This document shows positions 37,368-44,475 of a stretch of 64,000 nt of DNA, one piece after another; within the stretch, counting starts at the first letter, position 1, and each line of letters begins with the position of its first letter. This DNA comes from Halomonas sp. I5-271120. GTDB taxonomy: Bacteria > Pseudomonadota > Gammaproteobacteria > Pseudomonadales > Halomonadaceae. The DNA is taken from assembly GCF_030553075.1 (NCBI RefSeq), contig NZ_CP130701.1:3100001-3164000 (forward strand), read 5' to 3'. The position numbers and the translations under genes were made by a program. The notes beneath the pieces are model-generated. The model did no database searches. It was given only the letters and a program-made list of their open reading frames with translations, and was not told the DNA's origin.

Positions 37368-38348
37368 TTAATTGTTAAATTTATAGATGGTTGCGATATC
37401 TTCGATCGAACCTAGCTCCAAGTGCGTAAATCCTTCAGCTTCAATTCCCTCTAAGCTTGTCCAGATGTATCGATACTCCCTCTGATATGCAAAACGAAAG
37501 TTTTTGCACATCGCGGCGTCGAAATACTGATTACGCCCTACGTCGTAGGGGTCGAAGTATTCGACTGGATTATGATGATAGTACCAACCACCGATAACCT
37601 GCTTGGCGGCCCGCTCGAGCCGTGATGCGAACTCATCTGTGTCGTGTATGACGACGCAGCAATTGGCACCAAAGTCTTCTAACAAGTCGACATCCCAGTC
37701 GCAAGACATACACAACGCATAGTAGTCCAGCGTACTTTTAGTCCTTTTGAGATCGCCAATGATGGGAGACTCGCTGCTATCAGGGTTAATTATCTTGATA
37801 TATTCTCCGGGAGAATAAGAGTGCTTATTCAACTCGTCATCGGACCGGACTTCACCCAACTCAATATCCCGATAATAACCAGCCGCCGCCAGTCGAATTT
37901 TTCCCTCGTAAAGCATTGGCTCTAAATAGCTAACATCACCGTAGCGATATAAGACGTCTGCGCAATTAGGGGAACGTGGACGGCGAATTGGAGTTTTATC
38001 GACCTCTTGAAATGGTGCTGTTTTTGGGGCTATTGGAAGTTCCAAATCACGAAGCGCAAATTCCAGCCGTGTCTGATGCTCTTTCTTATGCCAATACCAT
38101 GAGGATAAGAAACTTTGAATCGGAATTTTATCGCGGTCAGTTGCAGTAAGCGTCCGAAGATTTCGGTGAAGCGCAACGTATCTTTCGCGGAGCTCGGTCT
38201 CGGTTATACGGCTTAAGTACCGGCGTGTCCGATAAAAAAATTCCCAAAACTCCGGATTGTAGCCATGAAAGTTATCTCCAAATGACTCAATAGCCTTTGG
38301 ATGCGGAAGGTTATCTGGTAAGGACAGTGCTTCAACTATTAAAGGCAT
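37368..38348 (-). CDS. Cassette-encoded protein of unknown function (326 aa)
   Basis: I do not recognise this protein. It is 326 aa, acidic, rich in Tyr and Trp, without signal peptide or membrane segment. The C-terminal half (from about residue 140) has the pattern YRYGDVSYLEPMLYEGKIRL, then CMSCDWDVDLLEDFGANCCVV, then FRFAYQREYRYIW; this faintly recalls DUF2971-type proteins of defence islands, which I cannot confirm. The ATG at 38348 lies 24 bp after the attC core at 38372, the usual geometry of a cassette gene. Base composition is lower in GC than the core genes. Confidence 0.75.
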   Translation of the reverse strand: MPLIVEALSLPDNLPHPKAIESFGDNFHGYNPEFWEFFYRTRRYLSRITETELRERYVALHRNLRTLTATDRDKIPIQSFLSSWYWHKKEHQTRLEFALRDLELPIAPKTAPFQEVDKTPIRRPRSPNCADVLYRYGDVSYLEPMLYEGKIRLAAAGYYRDIELGEVRSDDELNKHSYSPGEYIKIINPDSSESPIIGDLKRTKSTLDYYALCMSCDWDVDLLEDFGANCCVVIHDTDEFASRLERAAKQVIGGWYYHHNPVEYFDPYDVGRNQYFDAAMCKNFRFAYQREYRYIWTSLEGIEAEGFTHLELGSIEDIATIYKFNN

Positions 38349-38371
38349 ATCCGATCTTCGATTATTGAGTG

Positions 38372-38428
38372 GCCTAGCGCTGAGCTTAGCGGCGCCCATC
38401 GGCCGCGTACTATAGCGACTGGTTGAAC
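38372..38428 (-). repeat. attC site between the 92-aa and 326-aa cassettes
   Basis: On the minus strand R'' is GTTCAAC (38428-38422) and R' is GCTAGGC (38378-38372), enclosing an imperfectly paired 57-bp element with GCCGCTAAGCTCAGC before R'. Size and core sequences fit attC; R' differs from GTTRRRY by one base. Confidence 0.7.
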
Positions 38429-38433
38429 GCTCA

Positions 38434-38712
38434 TTAACTCCGATACCTAGCCCAGATATTGGAGTGTAGAAACTCCACCTCATCACCAGCCTCAAGGTCA
38501 CCGAATGCATCGGAATCGTCGATGATGCGGCTTACAGTCCCCGCGTACGAATCGGCATTGCTCGTGTCGACTGTGACGTTAACCCTGTTTCCACCAACCT
38601 TGAGCGTCACTTCATCACCGGGTTCGATGGTTTGTAACAGGCTTGTCCCGAGTTCATAGTCGCCCATATACATGGGGCCAGAGTCGTCGTCTGCTCTGTA
38701 ATCGAATTCCAT
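38434..38712 (-). CDS. Small acidic cassette protein of unknown function (92 aa)
   Basis: A 92-aa acidic protein with no recognised domain. It has an all-beta look, with alternating short hydrophobic stretches (DEVTLKVGGNRVNVTVDT, GDEVEFLHSNIW), and a GDEV motif repeated twice (residues about 32 and 77). A GGGAGGG ribosome site precedes the ATG. The stop lies 6 bp before the attC R'' core, and the previous attC lies 36 bp before the start, so this is a single-gene cassette. Confidence 0.72.
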   Translation of the reverse strand: MEFDYRADDDSGPMYMGDYELGTSLLQTIEPGDEVTLKVGGNRVNVTVDTSNADSYAGTVSRIIDDSDAFGDLEAGDEVEFLHSNIWARYRS

Positions 38713-38747
38713 GGCTGACCCTCCCGTTGATGATCAGTGTTTTGAGC

Positions 38748-38808
38748 GTTTAACGCTCGCATAATAGGTGCGAGCTTGCGAGCGTCCTAATTAACGCGTT
38801 TGTTATGT
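38748..38808 (-). repeat. attC site downstream of ptuB
   Basis: On the minus strand R'' ACATAAC (38808-38802) and R' GTTAAAC (38754-38748) bound a 61-bp element whose arms are inverted (AACGCG with CGAGCGTT, and the inner CTCGCAAGCTCGC). It closely fits the attC consensus. Confidence 0.85.
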
Positions 38809-38822
38809 CTAGGCGGCGAGAA

Positions 38823-39482
38823 TCAATCTATTCTAGCCCCTAGTAACTCATTTAGATAATTATCTTCAAGTACAACCCATCTTATAAATGCTGAAAATTC
38901 TTGATTTCTGGACATTAGTACTTGTAACCGCTCAAGCGCATCATCTTTCCTTGTTTGCGGAAGCTCATCATCTAAATATTCATTCACGAGCTCTAAAAAA
39001 CGGTTATATTTTTGAAAGACTTTTTTCCTTAGATATTTCCCTGTTATCTTTTTGTTAATAGTTTTTTCTGTGTTAAATATTTCATCTAGCAGTGCAGCTG
39101 TTTCGATAGTTTTTTCGTCAGTGAATATTGGCTCTATTATGATTTTGCTTTGATAAGGTGTGTGAGGAGGTAGATGTTTTATCGATCTAAAAACATCTAC
39201 GTCATCATTGGTACAATCTAATAAGTTATTATATTTGGCCAGTTTTATATTATTGCATCGGCCGCAGACATAAAATAGGTTATGCCAATCAAACTTCTTA
39301 TCCAAATTACCTTGGTGAGCATAAAAATGCTCTACATTAATTGAAGTAGGGTCTTTTATTTCACAGAGATAGCACTTATCGTAGAAAATCTCCCTGAGTT
39401 TATTTAATACGTCTTCTTCAGAGTAGCTTCTCCTTGCGGCCAAGGATTCTGGGGCGTCAGCGGGTCTAGTCACATTGAACAT
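38823..39482 (-). CDS. ptuB: HNH endonuclease PtuB-like (Septu system)
   Basis: A 219-aa protein with an HNH nuclease fold and a structural zinc site: Cys37 and Cys40 (DKCYLCE), the catalytic-type Glu51-His52 (NVEHFYAH), His67 (DWHNLFYVC), Cys73 and Cys76, then Asn77 and Lys80 (CGRCNNIK). The C-terminal half is helical and unknown. It starts directly after the stop of the ATPase gene, and the ATPase plus HNH pairing is that of the Septu anti-phage system (PtuA/PtuB). GC content is far below the neighbouring core genes. Activity is inferred, not shown. Confidence 0.82.
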   Translation of the reverse strand: MFNVTRPADAPESLAARRSYSEEDVLNKLREIFYDKCYLCEIKDPTSINVEHFYAHQGNLDKKFDWHNLFYVCGRCNNIKLAKYNNLLDCTNDDVDVFRSIKHLPPHTPYQSKIIIEPIFTDEKTIETAALLDEIFNTEKTINKKITGKYLRKKVFQKYNRFLELVNEYLDDELPQTRKDDALERLQVLMSRNQEFSAFIRWVVLEDNYLNELLGARID

Positions 39483-40724
39483 CTATTTCCCTACCCCCTT
39501 CTTGATCTTATTTATCTCTAGTTTTGCACTATTAAGGTAAAACCTAGACTCTTCGTCCAAAATATCTTGATTGCTTTCCAGTTTATTAACTAAGGTTTCT
39601 AATTCTTCGGTATTCGTGTTTTCATCTTCAATTTTTATTGCTATTTCCCGAATTTTATTCTGAAGAATATCAGAAGCTGAACTCACTCCAAACAATCCTT
39701 CTAGAACAGATTCATAGGAATAAGAAGAAAGATCCCCAACTTGTTCCCTCCTGCTAATGTCATATATTTCGGCATTACTTACGGATGTTAGAACAAAGGG
39801 AGAATGAGTCGTGACTATATACTGAATCCCAGGGAATGATTCAGATAGAAAAGGCAATATTTTCCGCTGTAGGGTTACGTGTAGGTGAGCATCTATTTCG
39901 TCGATAATAGCTACACCACACAGCTTTGAGGGACTGACCTTTAAATATTCAGAACGCATCAAAAGTTTTGAGAATACGCTAAAAATCGACGAATACCCTG
40001 AAGAGAGATTCTGAAACGTATAAGGTTCCTTACCATCTTGTTTAATATAAAACTTGAAATTATCTGCATCGAAGTTTAGATGGACTGACTGATCTTCCAT
40101 TAAAAACTTTAGATTGTCATCAAAATCAGATAGCCACTTAGTTATCTCTTTCTCTAATTCCTGGTTTCTATGCTCAGTAATAGAGAATGATCGGCGGGTA
40201 TATAAGTTAACCAGGTGCTGTTCTAGCTGGTTTCCAATTTGAGCACCAGATCTTTGGTTGTTTAAGTCGCCTTTATTATAGTTTGTTCCCGATGCACTTC
40301 GGGCATCCTGAATTTGAGACTGTCTGACAGCTGGAAATAATTCAATGACTCCCAATTCACTGTCTACCATTCGAGAAAACTCAAGGTGGTCACTAATTGT
40401 AATATTAGGACTGCTGGTTACGCTATCAATCTCACGATCTAAATGTTCAATTTGTTTTTTTGCGTTTTGATATTGAGAAGAACCTTCCTGGGCGTTATCT
40501 CGCTGTCCAATCCAATGTAGTTTTTGTTGCTCCCATTTCTTAAGGTTATCCAGTTTCTTAGAGCGTACAATATCAATAAGTTTTTTATAGATACTGTCTA
40601 CTAAAGATGTCTTGCCTGATCCATTTGAACCAGTAAGAATAAGATTTTTCCCATTCAGTTCAATATCTATTTGATCTTCTGAATACGGAACGGTAGTTGA
40701 TATTTTTTTAATAAATTTTTTCAA
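39483..40724 (-). CDS. ptuA: ABC-type AAA ATPase PtuA-like (Septu system)
   Basis: A 413-aa RecF/SMC-like ATPase. Walker A GSNGSGKTS is at residues 32-40, the signature LSSGYSS at 240-246, Walker B AIIDEIDAH at 272-280, and the switch His is in TTHSPF (His307). A coiled-coil-like stretch (about 55-105) separates the nucleotide motifs. In Septu, PtuA complexes hold PtuB and control nucleic-acid cleavage on infection. The start is a TTG with GAGGT five bases upstream, immediately after the cassette boundary. The DNA is strongly AT-rich and uses rare codons, a sign of foreign origin. Confidence 0.83.
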   Translation of the reverse strand: MKKFIKKISTTVPYSEDQIDIELNGKNLILTGSNGSGKTSLVDSIYKKLIDIVRSKKLDNLKKWEQQKLHWIGQRDNAQEGSSQYQNAKKQIEHLDREIDSVTSSPNITISDHLEFSRMVDSELGVIELFPAVRQSQIQDARSASGTNYNKGDLNNQRSGAQIGNQLEQHLVNLYTRRSFSITEHRNQELEKEITKWLSDFDDNLKFLMEDQSVHLNFDADNFKFYIKQDGKEPYTFQNLSSGYSSIFSVFSKLLMRSEYLKVSPSKLCGVAIIDEIDAHLHVTLQRKILPFLSESFPGIQYIVTTHSPFVLTSVSNAEIYDISRREQVGDLSSYSYESVLEGLFGVSSASDILQNKIREIAIKIEDENTNTEELETLVNKLESNQDILDEESRFYLNSAKLEINKIKKGVGK

Positions 40725-40733
40725 GATCTACCT

Positions 40734-40838
40734 CTTTAACATGCCTTTGCAGAATTTGAGTCATGGCGCCCAGCTCACGCGCCGGTTTGGAGCTGCGAAG
40801 CGGCGGAAAATCGGTCGCTGTGCAGCCGATGGTTAGAT
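40734..40838 (-). repeat. Degenerate long attC site upstream of ptuA
   Basis: On the minus strand a core ATCTAAC (40838-40832) and GTTAAAG (40740-40734) bound 105 bp with weakly complementary arms (ATCGGCTGCA against TGCAAAGGCAT). R' departs from GTTRRRY at the last base. An inner GCTGGGC (40774-40768) is an alternative R'. Confidence 0.55.
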
Positions 40839-41561
40839 TCAGACAAGATCAAATGGAAGCTTTTCACCATTGAGCTCCGAAAGAGTTTTCCCGAAAGAGG
40901 GGTTGTATTTTCGAGCATACTCGAGGGAAACCATCGGTATTCTGAACTTTTTGGTGTGCATTCTTCCAAAGGTATCGGCAAGCTTCACCCTAACCTCGAC
41001 CTCTTCCCTGTTCACTTTAGGAAAGCAGCCACCCCAACTATCTGGTTGTTCGAAATAAACGACTCCATTCGTTGATTGTCCAATGTTTAAGTAGGTTTCT
41101 ACTTTGTTGAAGCCCGAACTGGCGTTCTGGAAGAGGAAAGGGTATACCTTCGTGGATTCACCAATTTTTGCTTGAAAATCCTCCAAAGCGACAGCTTGCT
41201 GGTTTAGCCAGAACCAACCTATTGAGTGTTTTACCCATAGTAGACTGAAAGGTTTGAGATTCCAGTGGTAGCCCACCGAAAGAGCTTCCAGGCTGGATGG
41301 CGAAGACCCAACATTCGATACGCTCAGGTACAGAGCTATACAGGTACGATGAACCTCAAATTGCCCCTTCTTTTTCCCTGTGGTAAATGTGCACGCGAAA
41401 GTCGGCCCATCAATAACTCTGAGCGCAAACTTAGGTTTCCGTCTAAGAGCTGAGAATATTCCGCTAACCCAACCCAGCAGGATCGTGGCCAAGAATATTG
41501 ATAGCGTCAGAACACCTTGATTGTTGTTCAGCCAACTGGCGAACTCGGTATATATGGCCAT
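40839..41561 (-). CDS. Membrane-anchored cassette protein of unknown function (240 aa)
   Basis: A 240-aa protein with one N-terminal membrane helix (about residues 15-36, LTLSIFLATILLGWVSGIF) followed by a soluble beta-rich domain of about 200 residues. No known family is recognised. The domain has TFACTFTTGKKKGQFEVHRT, then TCIALYLSVSNVGSSPSSLE, patterns seen in cytoplasmic beta-sandwich domains of unknown proteins. The ATG at 41561 lies a few bases after the cassette boundary with no Shine-Dalgarno site, as is common for cassette genes; the longer frame would run into attC. Confidence 0.72.
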   Translation of the reverse strand: MAIYTEFASWLNNNQGVLTLSIFLATILLGWVSGIFSALRRKPKFALRVIDGPTFACTFTTGKKKGQFEVHRTCIALYLSVSNVGSSPSSLEALSVGYHWNLKPFSLLWVKHSIGWFWLNQQAVALEDFQAKIGESTKVYPFLFQNASSGFNKVETYLNIGQSTNGVVYFEQPDSWGGCFPKVNREEVEVRVKLADTFGRMHTKKFRIPMVSLEYARKYNPSFGKTLSELNGEKLPFDLV

Positions 41562-41566
41562 AAAAA

Positions 41567-41638
41567 ATCTAACGACTAAGCTCACCGGCGGCAATGGAGC
41601 GCAGCGGAATTGCCGTCCGGTGCAGCGCCTTGTTATGC
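41567..41638 (-). repeat. attC site after AcfC-like copy 3
   Basis: On the minus strand R'' GCATAAC (41638-41632) and R' GTTAGAT (41573-41567) bound a 72-bp element with arms GCGCTGCACCGG and CCGGTGAGC and an inner hairpin around GGCAATTCCGC. Apart from R' it is identical to the two attC sites to its right. Confidence 0.9.
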
Positions 41639-41669
41639 ATCGGATTATGGGGCAACTAATAAATAGCGA

Positions 41670-42467
41670 TTATCTCCGCCACCCTTCGGTGGCCATTATC
41701 TTTTGCGCTTCTTCGGTAACCAGAAAGTCTAGGAACATCTGCGCCTCACGGTCTGCGTCAGGTGAGATGACTACATTGACATCTCGCCAGATCGTTCGGC
41801 CTTCATCTAAGCGAACAAGCTCCAATACATCGGGGTGCGTGATTGGCCAGTTCGGCCAGGTAATCCAGGCATCAGCGTCCAGCTCCTTGAACGCATTGAA
41901 GCTGGCGCCAGAGCCGAGCGAGTACGACACGATATTCTTCCGAAACTGCGCGACGTCATTCAGCGAGCCCATGCGTCCGGCGACGTCTTCCCATGTTCCA
42001 GTTCCGGAGGTGTTGTAGATGCCCTTGCCCTCCGTAACGACGATTTTCATTCCTTCCACTAGAAGCGCGTCAAAGCCCTGAATATTCTTTGGGTTGCCGG
42101 CCTTAACGGCTATAACGGTGGGCCTGATATAGATCGGCTCGACCTTGCTGGGGTCGAAGGTCTTGTAGGTTAGCAGGAATGCCGTCATCGACTGCTCCGA
42201 AGTACCCCAAAGTATATCGGCATCTGCCTGCGCATCAGCAGACCATCTGCTTTCAGGCCCGGCGATAATTTCCACTTTGGTACCCGAACGGTTTTCCCAG
42301 ACCTCAGCGACTTTTTTGAAGGCGGTATTCGGCCCCCCAGCACCATACAGTTTGACGACACCATCCTTCGGCTCGTGCTCGATTGATGGGTCATAAAGTG
42401 ATGCCTGAGCGAATGACGGAACAACTGCTGCTGCACAAAAGAGTGCTATGACGGTAACTATTTTCAT
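41670..42467 (-). CDS. AcfC-like periplasmic substrate-binding protein, cassette copy 3
   Basis: A 265-aa secreted type 2 periplasmic binding protein. The signal peptide is residues 1-22 (ends FAQA), and the mature domain has VKLYGAGGPNTAFKKVAEVW, ADILWGTSEQSMTAFL and a central GKGIYNTSGTGTWED, as in ModA-like/AcfC (accessory colonization factor C of Vibrio) proteins. The ligand is unknown, probably a small oxyanion or acid. No permease or ATPase is linked, so it may act as a free-standing binder. The TATCTCC-type ribosome site (GGAGATA) precedes the ATG. Its protein is identical to the other two copies. Confidence 0.85.
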   Translation of the reverse strand: MKIVTVIALFCAAAVVPSFAQASLYDPSIEHEPKDGVVKLYGAGGPNTAFKKVAEVWENRSGTKVEIIAGPESRWSADAQADADILWGTSEQSMTAFLLTYKTFDPSKVEPIYIRPTVIAVKAGNPKNIQGFDALLVEGMKIVVTEGKGIYNTSGTGTWEDVAGRMGSLNDVAQFRKNIVSYSLGSGASFNAFKELDADAWITWPNWPITHPDVLELVRLDEGRTIWRDVNVVISPDADREAQMFLDFLVTEEAQKIMATEGWRR

Positions 42468-42510
42468 TTTCTATCTCCTAATTTGAATGAGATTGTAACT
42501 TGGCTGTGAG

Positions 42511-42582
42511 GCATAACGACTAAGCTCACCGGCGGCAATGGAGCGCAGCGGAATTGCCGTCCGGTGCAGCGCCTTGTTATGC
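42511..42582 (-). repeat. attC site between AcfC-like copies 2 and 3
   Basis: On the minus strand R'' GCATAAC (42582-42576) and R' GTTATGC (42517-42511) are perfect inverted cores around the same 58-bp interior as the flanking copies. Confidence 0.93.
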
Positions 42583-42613
42583 ATCGGATTATGGGGCAAC
42601 TAATAAATAGCGA

Positions 42614-43411
42614 TTATCTCCGCCACCCTTCGGTGGCCATTATCTTTTGCGCTTCTTCGGTAACCAGAAAGTCTAGGAACATCTGCGCCTCACGGTCTGC
42701 GTCAGGTGAGATGACTACATTGACATCTCGCCAGATCGTTCGGCCTTCATCTAAGCGAACAAGCTCCAATACATCGGGGTGCGTGATTGGCCAGTTCGGC
42801 CAGGTAATCCAGGCATCAGCGTCCAGCTCCTTGAACGCATTGAAGCTGGCGCCAGAGCCGAGCGAGTACGACACGATATTCTTCCGAAACTGCGCGACGT
42901 CATTCAGCGAGCCCATGCGTCCGGCGACGTCTTCCCATGTTCCAGTTCCGGAGGTGTTGTAGATGCCCTTGCCCTCCGTAACGACGATTTTCATTCCTTC
43001 CACTAGAAGCGCGTCAAAGCCCTGAATATTCTTTGGGTTGCCGGCCTTAACGGCTATAACGGTGGGCCTGATATAGATCGGCTCGACCTTGCTGGGGTCG
43101 AAGGTCTTGTAGGTTAGCAGGAATGCCGTCATCGACTGCTCCGAAGTACCCCAAAGTATATCGGCATCTGCCTGCGCATCAGCAGACCATCTGCTTTCAG
43201 GCCCGGCGATAATTTCCACTTTGGTACCCGAACGGTTTTCCCAGACCTCAGCGACTTTTTTGAAGGCGGTATTCGGCCCCCCAGCACCATACAGTTTGAC
43301 GACACCATCCTTCGGCTCGTGCTCGATTGATGGGTCATAAAGTGATGCCTGAGCGAATGACGGAACAACTGCTGCTGCACAAAAGAGTGCTATGACGGTA
43401 ACTATTTTCAT
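42614..43411 (-). CDS. AcfC-like periplasmic substrate-binding protein, cassette copy 2
   Basis: The middle of three identical cassette copies. Its 265-aa product has the same signal peptide (ending FAQA) and the same periplasmic binding-protein domain as copies 1 and 3, with no amino-acid difference. Because each copy has its own ribosome site and attC, a single transcript from the right would raise gene dosage threefold. Function is only inferred from the AcfC/ModA-like fold. Confidence 0.85.
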   Translation of the reverse strand: MKIVTVIALFCAAAVVPSFAQASLYDPSIEHEPKDGVVKLYGAGGPNTAFKKVAEVWENRSGTKVEIIAGPESRWSADAQADADILWGTSEQSMTAFLLTYKTFDPSKVEPIYIRPTVIAVKAGNPKNIQGFDALLVEGMKIVVTEGKGIYNTSGTGTWEDVAGRMGSLNDVAQFRKNIVSYSLGSGASFNAFKELDADAWITWPNWPITHPDVLELVRLDEGRTIWRDVNVVISPDADREAQMFLDFLVTEEAQKIMATEGWRR

Positions 43412-43454
43412 TTTCTATCTCCTAATTTGAATGAGATTGTAACTTGGCTGTGAG

Positions 43455-43526
43455 GCATAACGACTAAGCTCACCGGCGGCAATGGAGCGCAGCGGAATTG
43501 CCGTCCGGTGCAGCGCCTTGTTATGC
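43455..43526 (-). repeat. attC site between AcfC-like copies 1 and 2
   Basis: Identical to the attC at 42511-42582: on the minus strand R'' GCATAAC (43526-43520) and R' GTTATGC (43461-43455), exactly 944 bp away. Confidence 0.93.
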
Positions 43527-43557
43527 ATCGGATTATGGGGCAACTAATAAATAGCGA

Positions 43558-44355
43558 TTATCTCCGCCACCCTTCGGTGGCCATTATCTTTTGCGCTTCT
43601 TCGGTAACCAGAAAGTCTAGGAACATCTGCGCCTCACGGTCTGCGTCAGGTGAGATGACTACATTGACATCTCGCCAGATCGTTCGGCCTTCATCTAAGC
43701 GAACAAGCTCCAATACATCGGGGTGCGTGATTGGCCAGTTCGGCCAGGTAATCCAGGCATCAGCGTCCAGCTCCTTGAACGCATTGAAGCTGGCGCCAGA
43801 GCCGAGCGAGTACGACACGATATTCTTCCGAAACTGCGCGACGTCATTCAGCGAGCCCATGCGTCCGGCGACGTCTTCCCATGTTCCAGTTCCGGAGGTG
43901 TTGTAGATGCCCTTGCCCTCCGTAACGACGATTTTCATTCCTTCCACTAGAAGCGCGTCAAAGCCCTGAATATTCTTTGGGTTGCCGGCCTTAACGGCTA
44001 TAACGGTGGGCCTGATATAGATCGGCTCGACCTTGCTGGGGTCGAAGGTCTTGTAGGTTAGCAGGAATGCCGTCATCGACTGCTCCGAAGTACCCCAAAG
44101 TATATCGGCATCTGCCTGCGCATCAGCAGACCATCTGCTTTCAGGCCCGGCGATAATTTCCACTTTGGTACCCGAACGGTTTTCCCAGACCTCAGCGACT
44201 TTTTTGAAGGCGGTATTCGGCCCCCCAGCACCATACAGTTTGACGACACCATCCTTCGGCTCGTGCTCGATTGATGGGTCATAAAGTGATGCCTGAGCGA
44301 ATGACGGAACAACTGCTGCTGCACAAAAGAGTGCTATGACGGTAACTATTTTCAT
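43558..44355 (-). CDS. AcfC-like periplasmic substrate-binding protein, cassette copy 1
   Basis: The first cassette of the array in the direction of transcription, with the same 265-aa secreted binding protein as copies 2 and 3. Upstream of its ATG are a GGAGATA ribosome site and then, 44 bp from the ATG, the GTTATGC boundary core. Beyond that lies a large perfect palindrome, so any promoter for the array must lie in or beyond that palindrome or inside the cassette leader. No integrase gene lies upstream. Confidence 0.85.
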   Translation of the reverse strand: MKIVTVIALFCAAAVVPSFAQASLYDPSIEHEPKDGVVKLYGAGGPNTAFKKVAEVWENRSGTKVEIIAGPESRWSADAQADADILWGTSEQSMTAFLLTYKTFDPSKVEPIYIRPTVIAVKAGNPKNIQGFDALLVEGMKIVVTEGKGIYNTSGTGTWEDVAGRMGSLNDVAQFRKNIVSYSLGSGASFNAFKELDADAWITWPNWPITHPDVLELVRLDEGRTIWRDVNVVISPDADREAQMFLDFLVTEEAQKIMATEGWRR

Positions 44356-44417
44356 TTTCTATCTCCTAATTTGAATGAGATTGTAACTTGGCTGTGAGGC
44401 ATAACAGTGATTAGACT

Positions 44418-44475
44418 GCGCGCTCGTTTATTGACTTGAACGTGCACGCGCGTTCAAGTCAATAAACGAGCGCGC
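44418..44475. repeat. Perfect palindrome with 25-bp arms at the array edge
   Basis: Positions 44418-44442 and 44451-44475 are exact inverted repeats (arms begin GCGCGCTCGTTTATTGAC) around an 8-nt loop. It starts 13 bp from the last cassette core. Such a perfect stem is unlike attC arms, which are imperfect. It could be a terminator-like hairpin, the end of a small mobile element, or a structured recombination site. Confidence 0.9.

Larger units (their letters stand above)
41573..44404 (-). repeat. Three tandem identical 944-bp gene cassettes
   Basis: Units 41573-42516, 42517-43460 and 43461-44404 have the same gene, the same attC and, as far as I can read, the same bases throughout. Identity starts and stops at the G/TT cross-over point of the attC R' core: left of 41573 the core is ATCTAA-C and right of 44404 it is GCATAA-C followed by unrelated DNA. 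This is the signature of cassette duplication rather than random tandem duplication. Confidence 0.93.

Noticed and set aside
39483..40724. Retron (reverse transcriptase plus Septu-like effector)
   Set aside because: No reverse transcriptase gene or msr/msd-like RNA lies in the cassette or next to it; only the ATPase-HNH pair is present.
41573..44404. CRISPR-like or phage-like interpretation of the triple repeat
   Set aside because: The unit is 944 bp with a complete gene and an attC; there are no short regular repeats with unique spacers and no cas genes.
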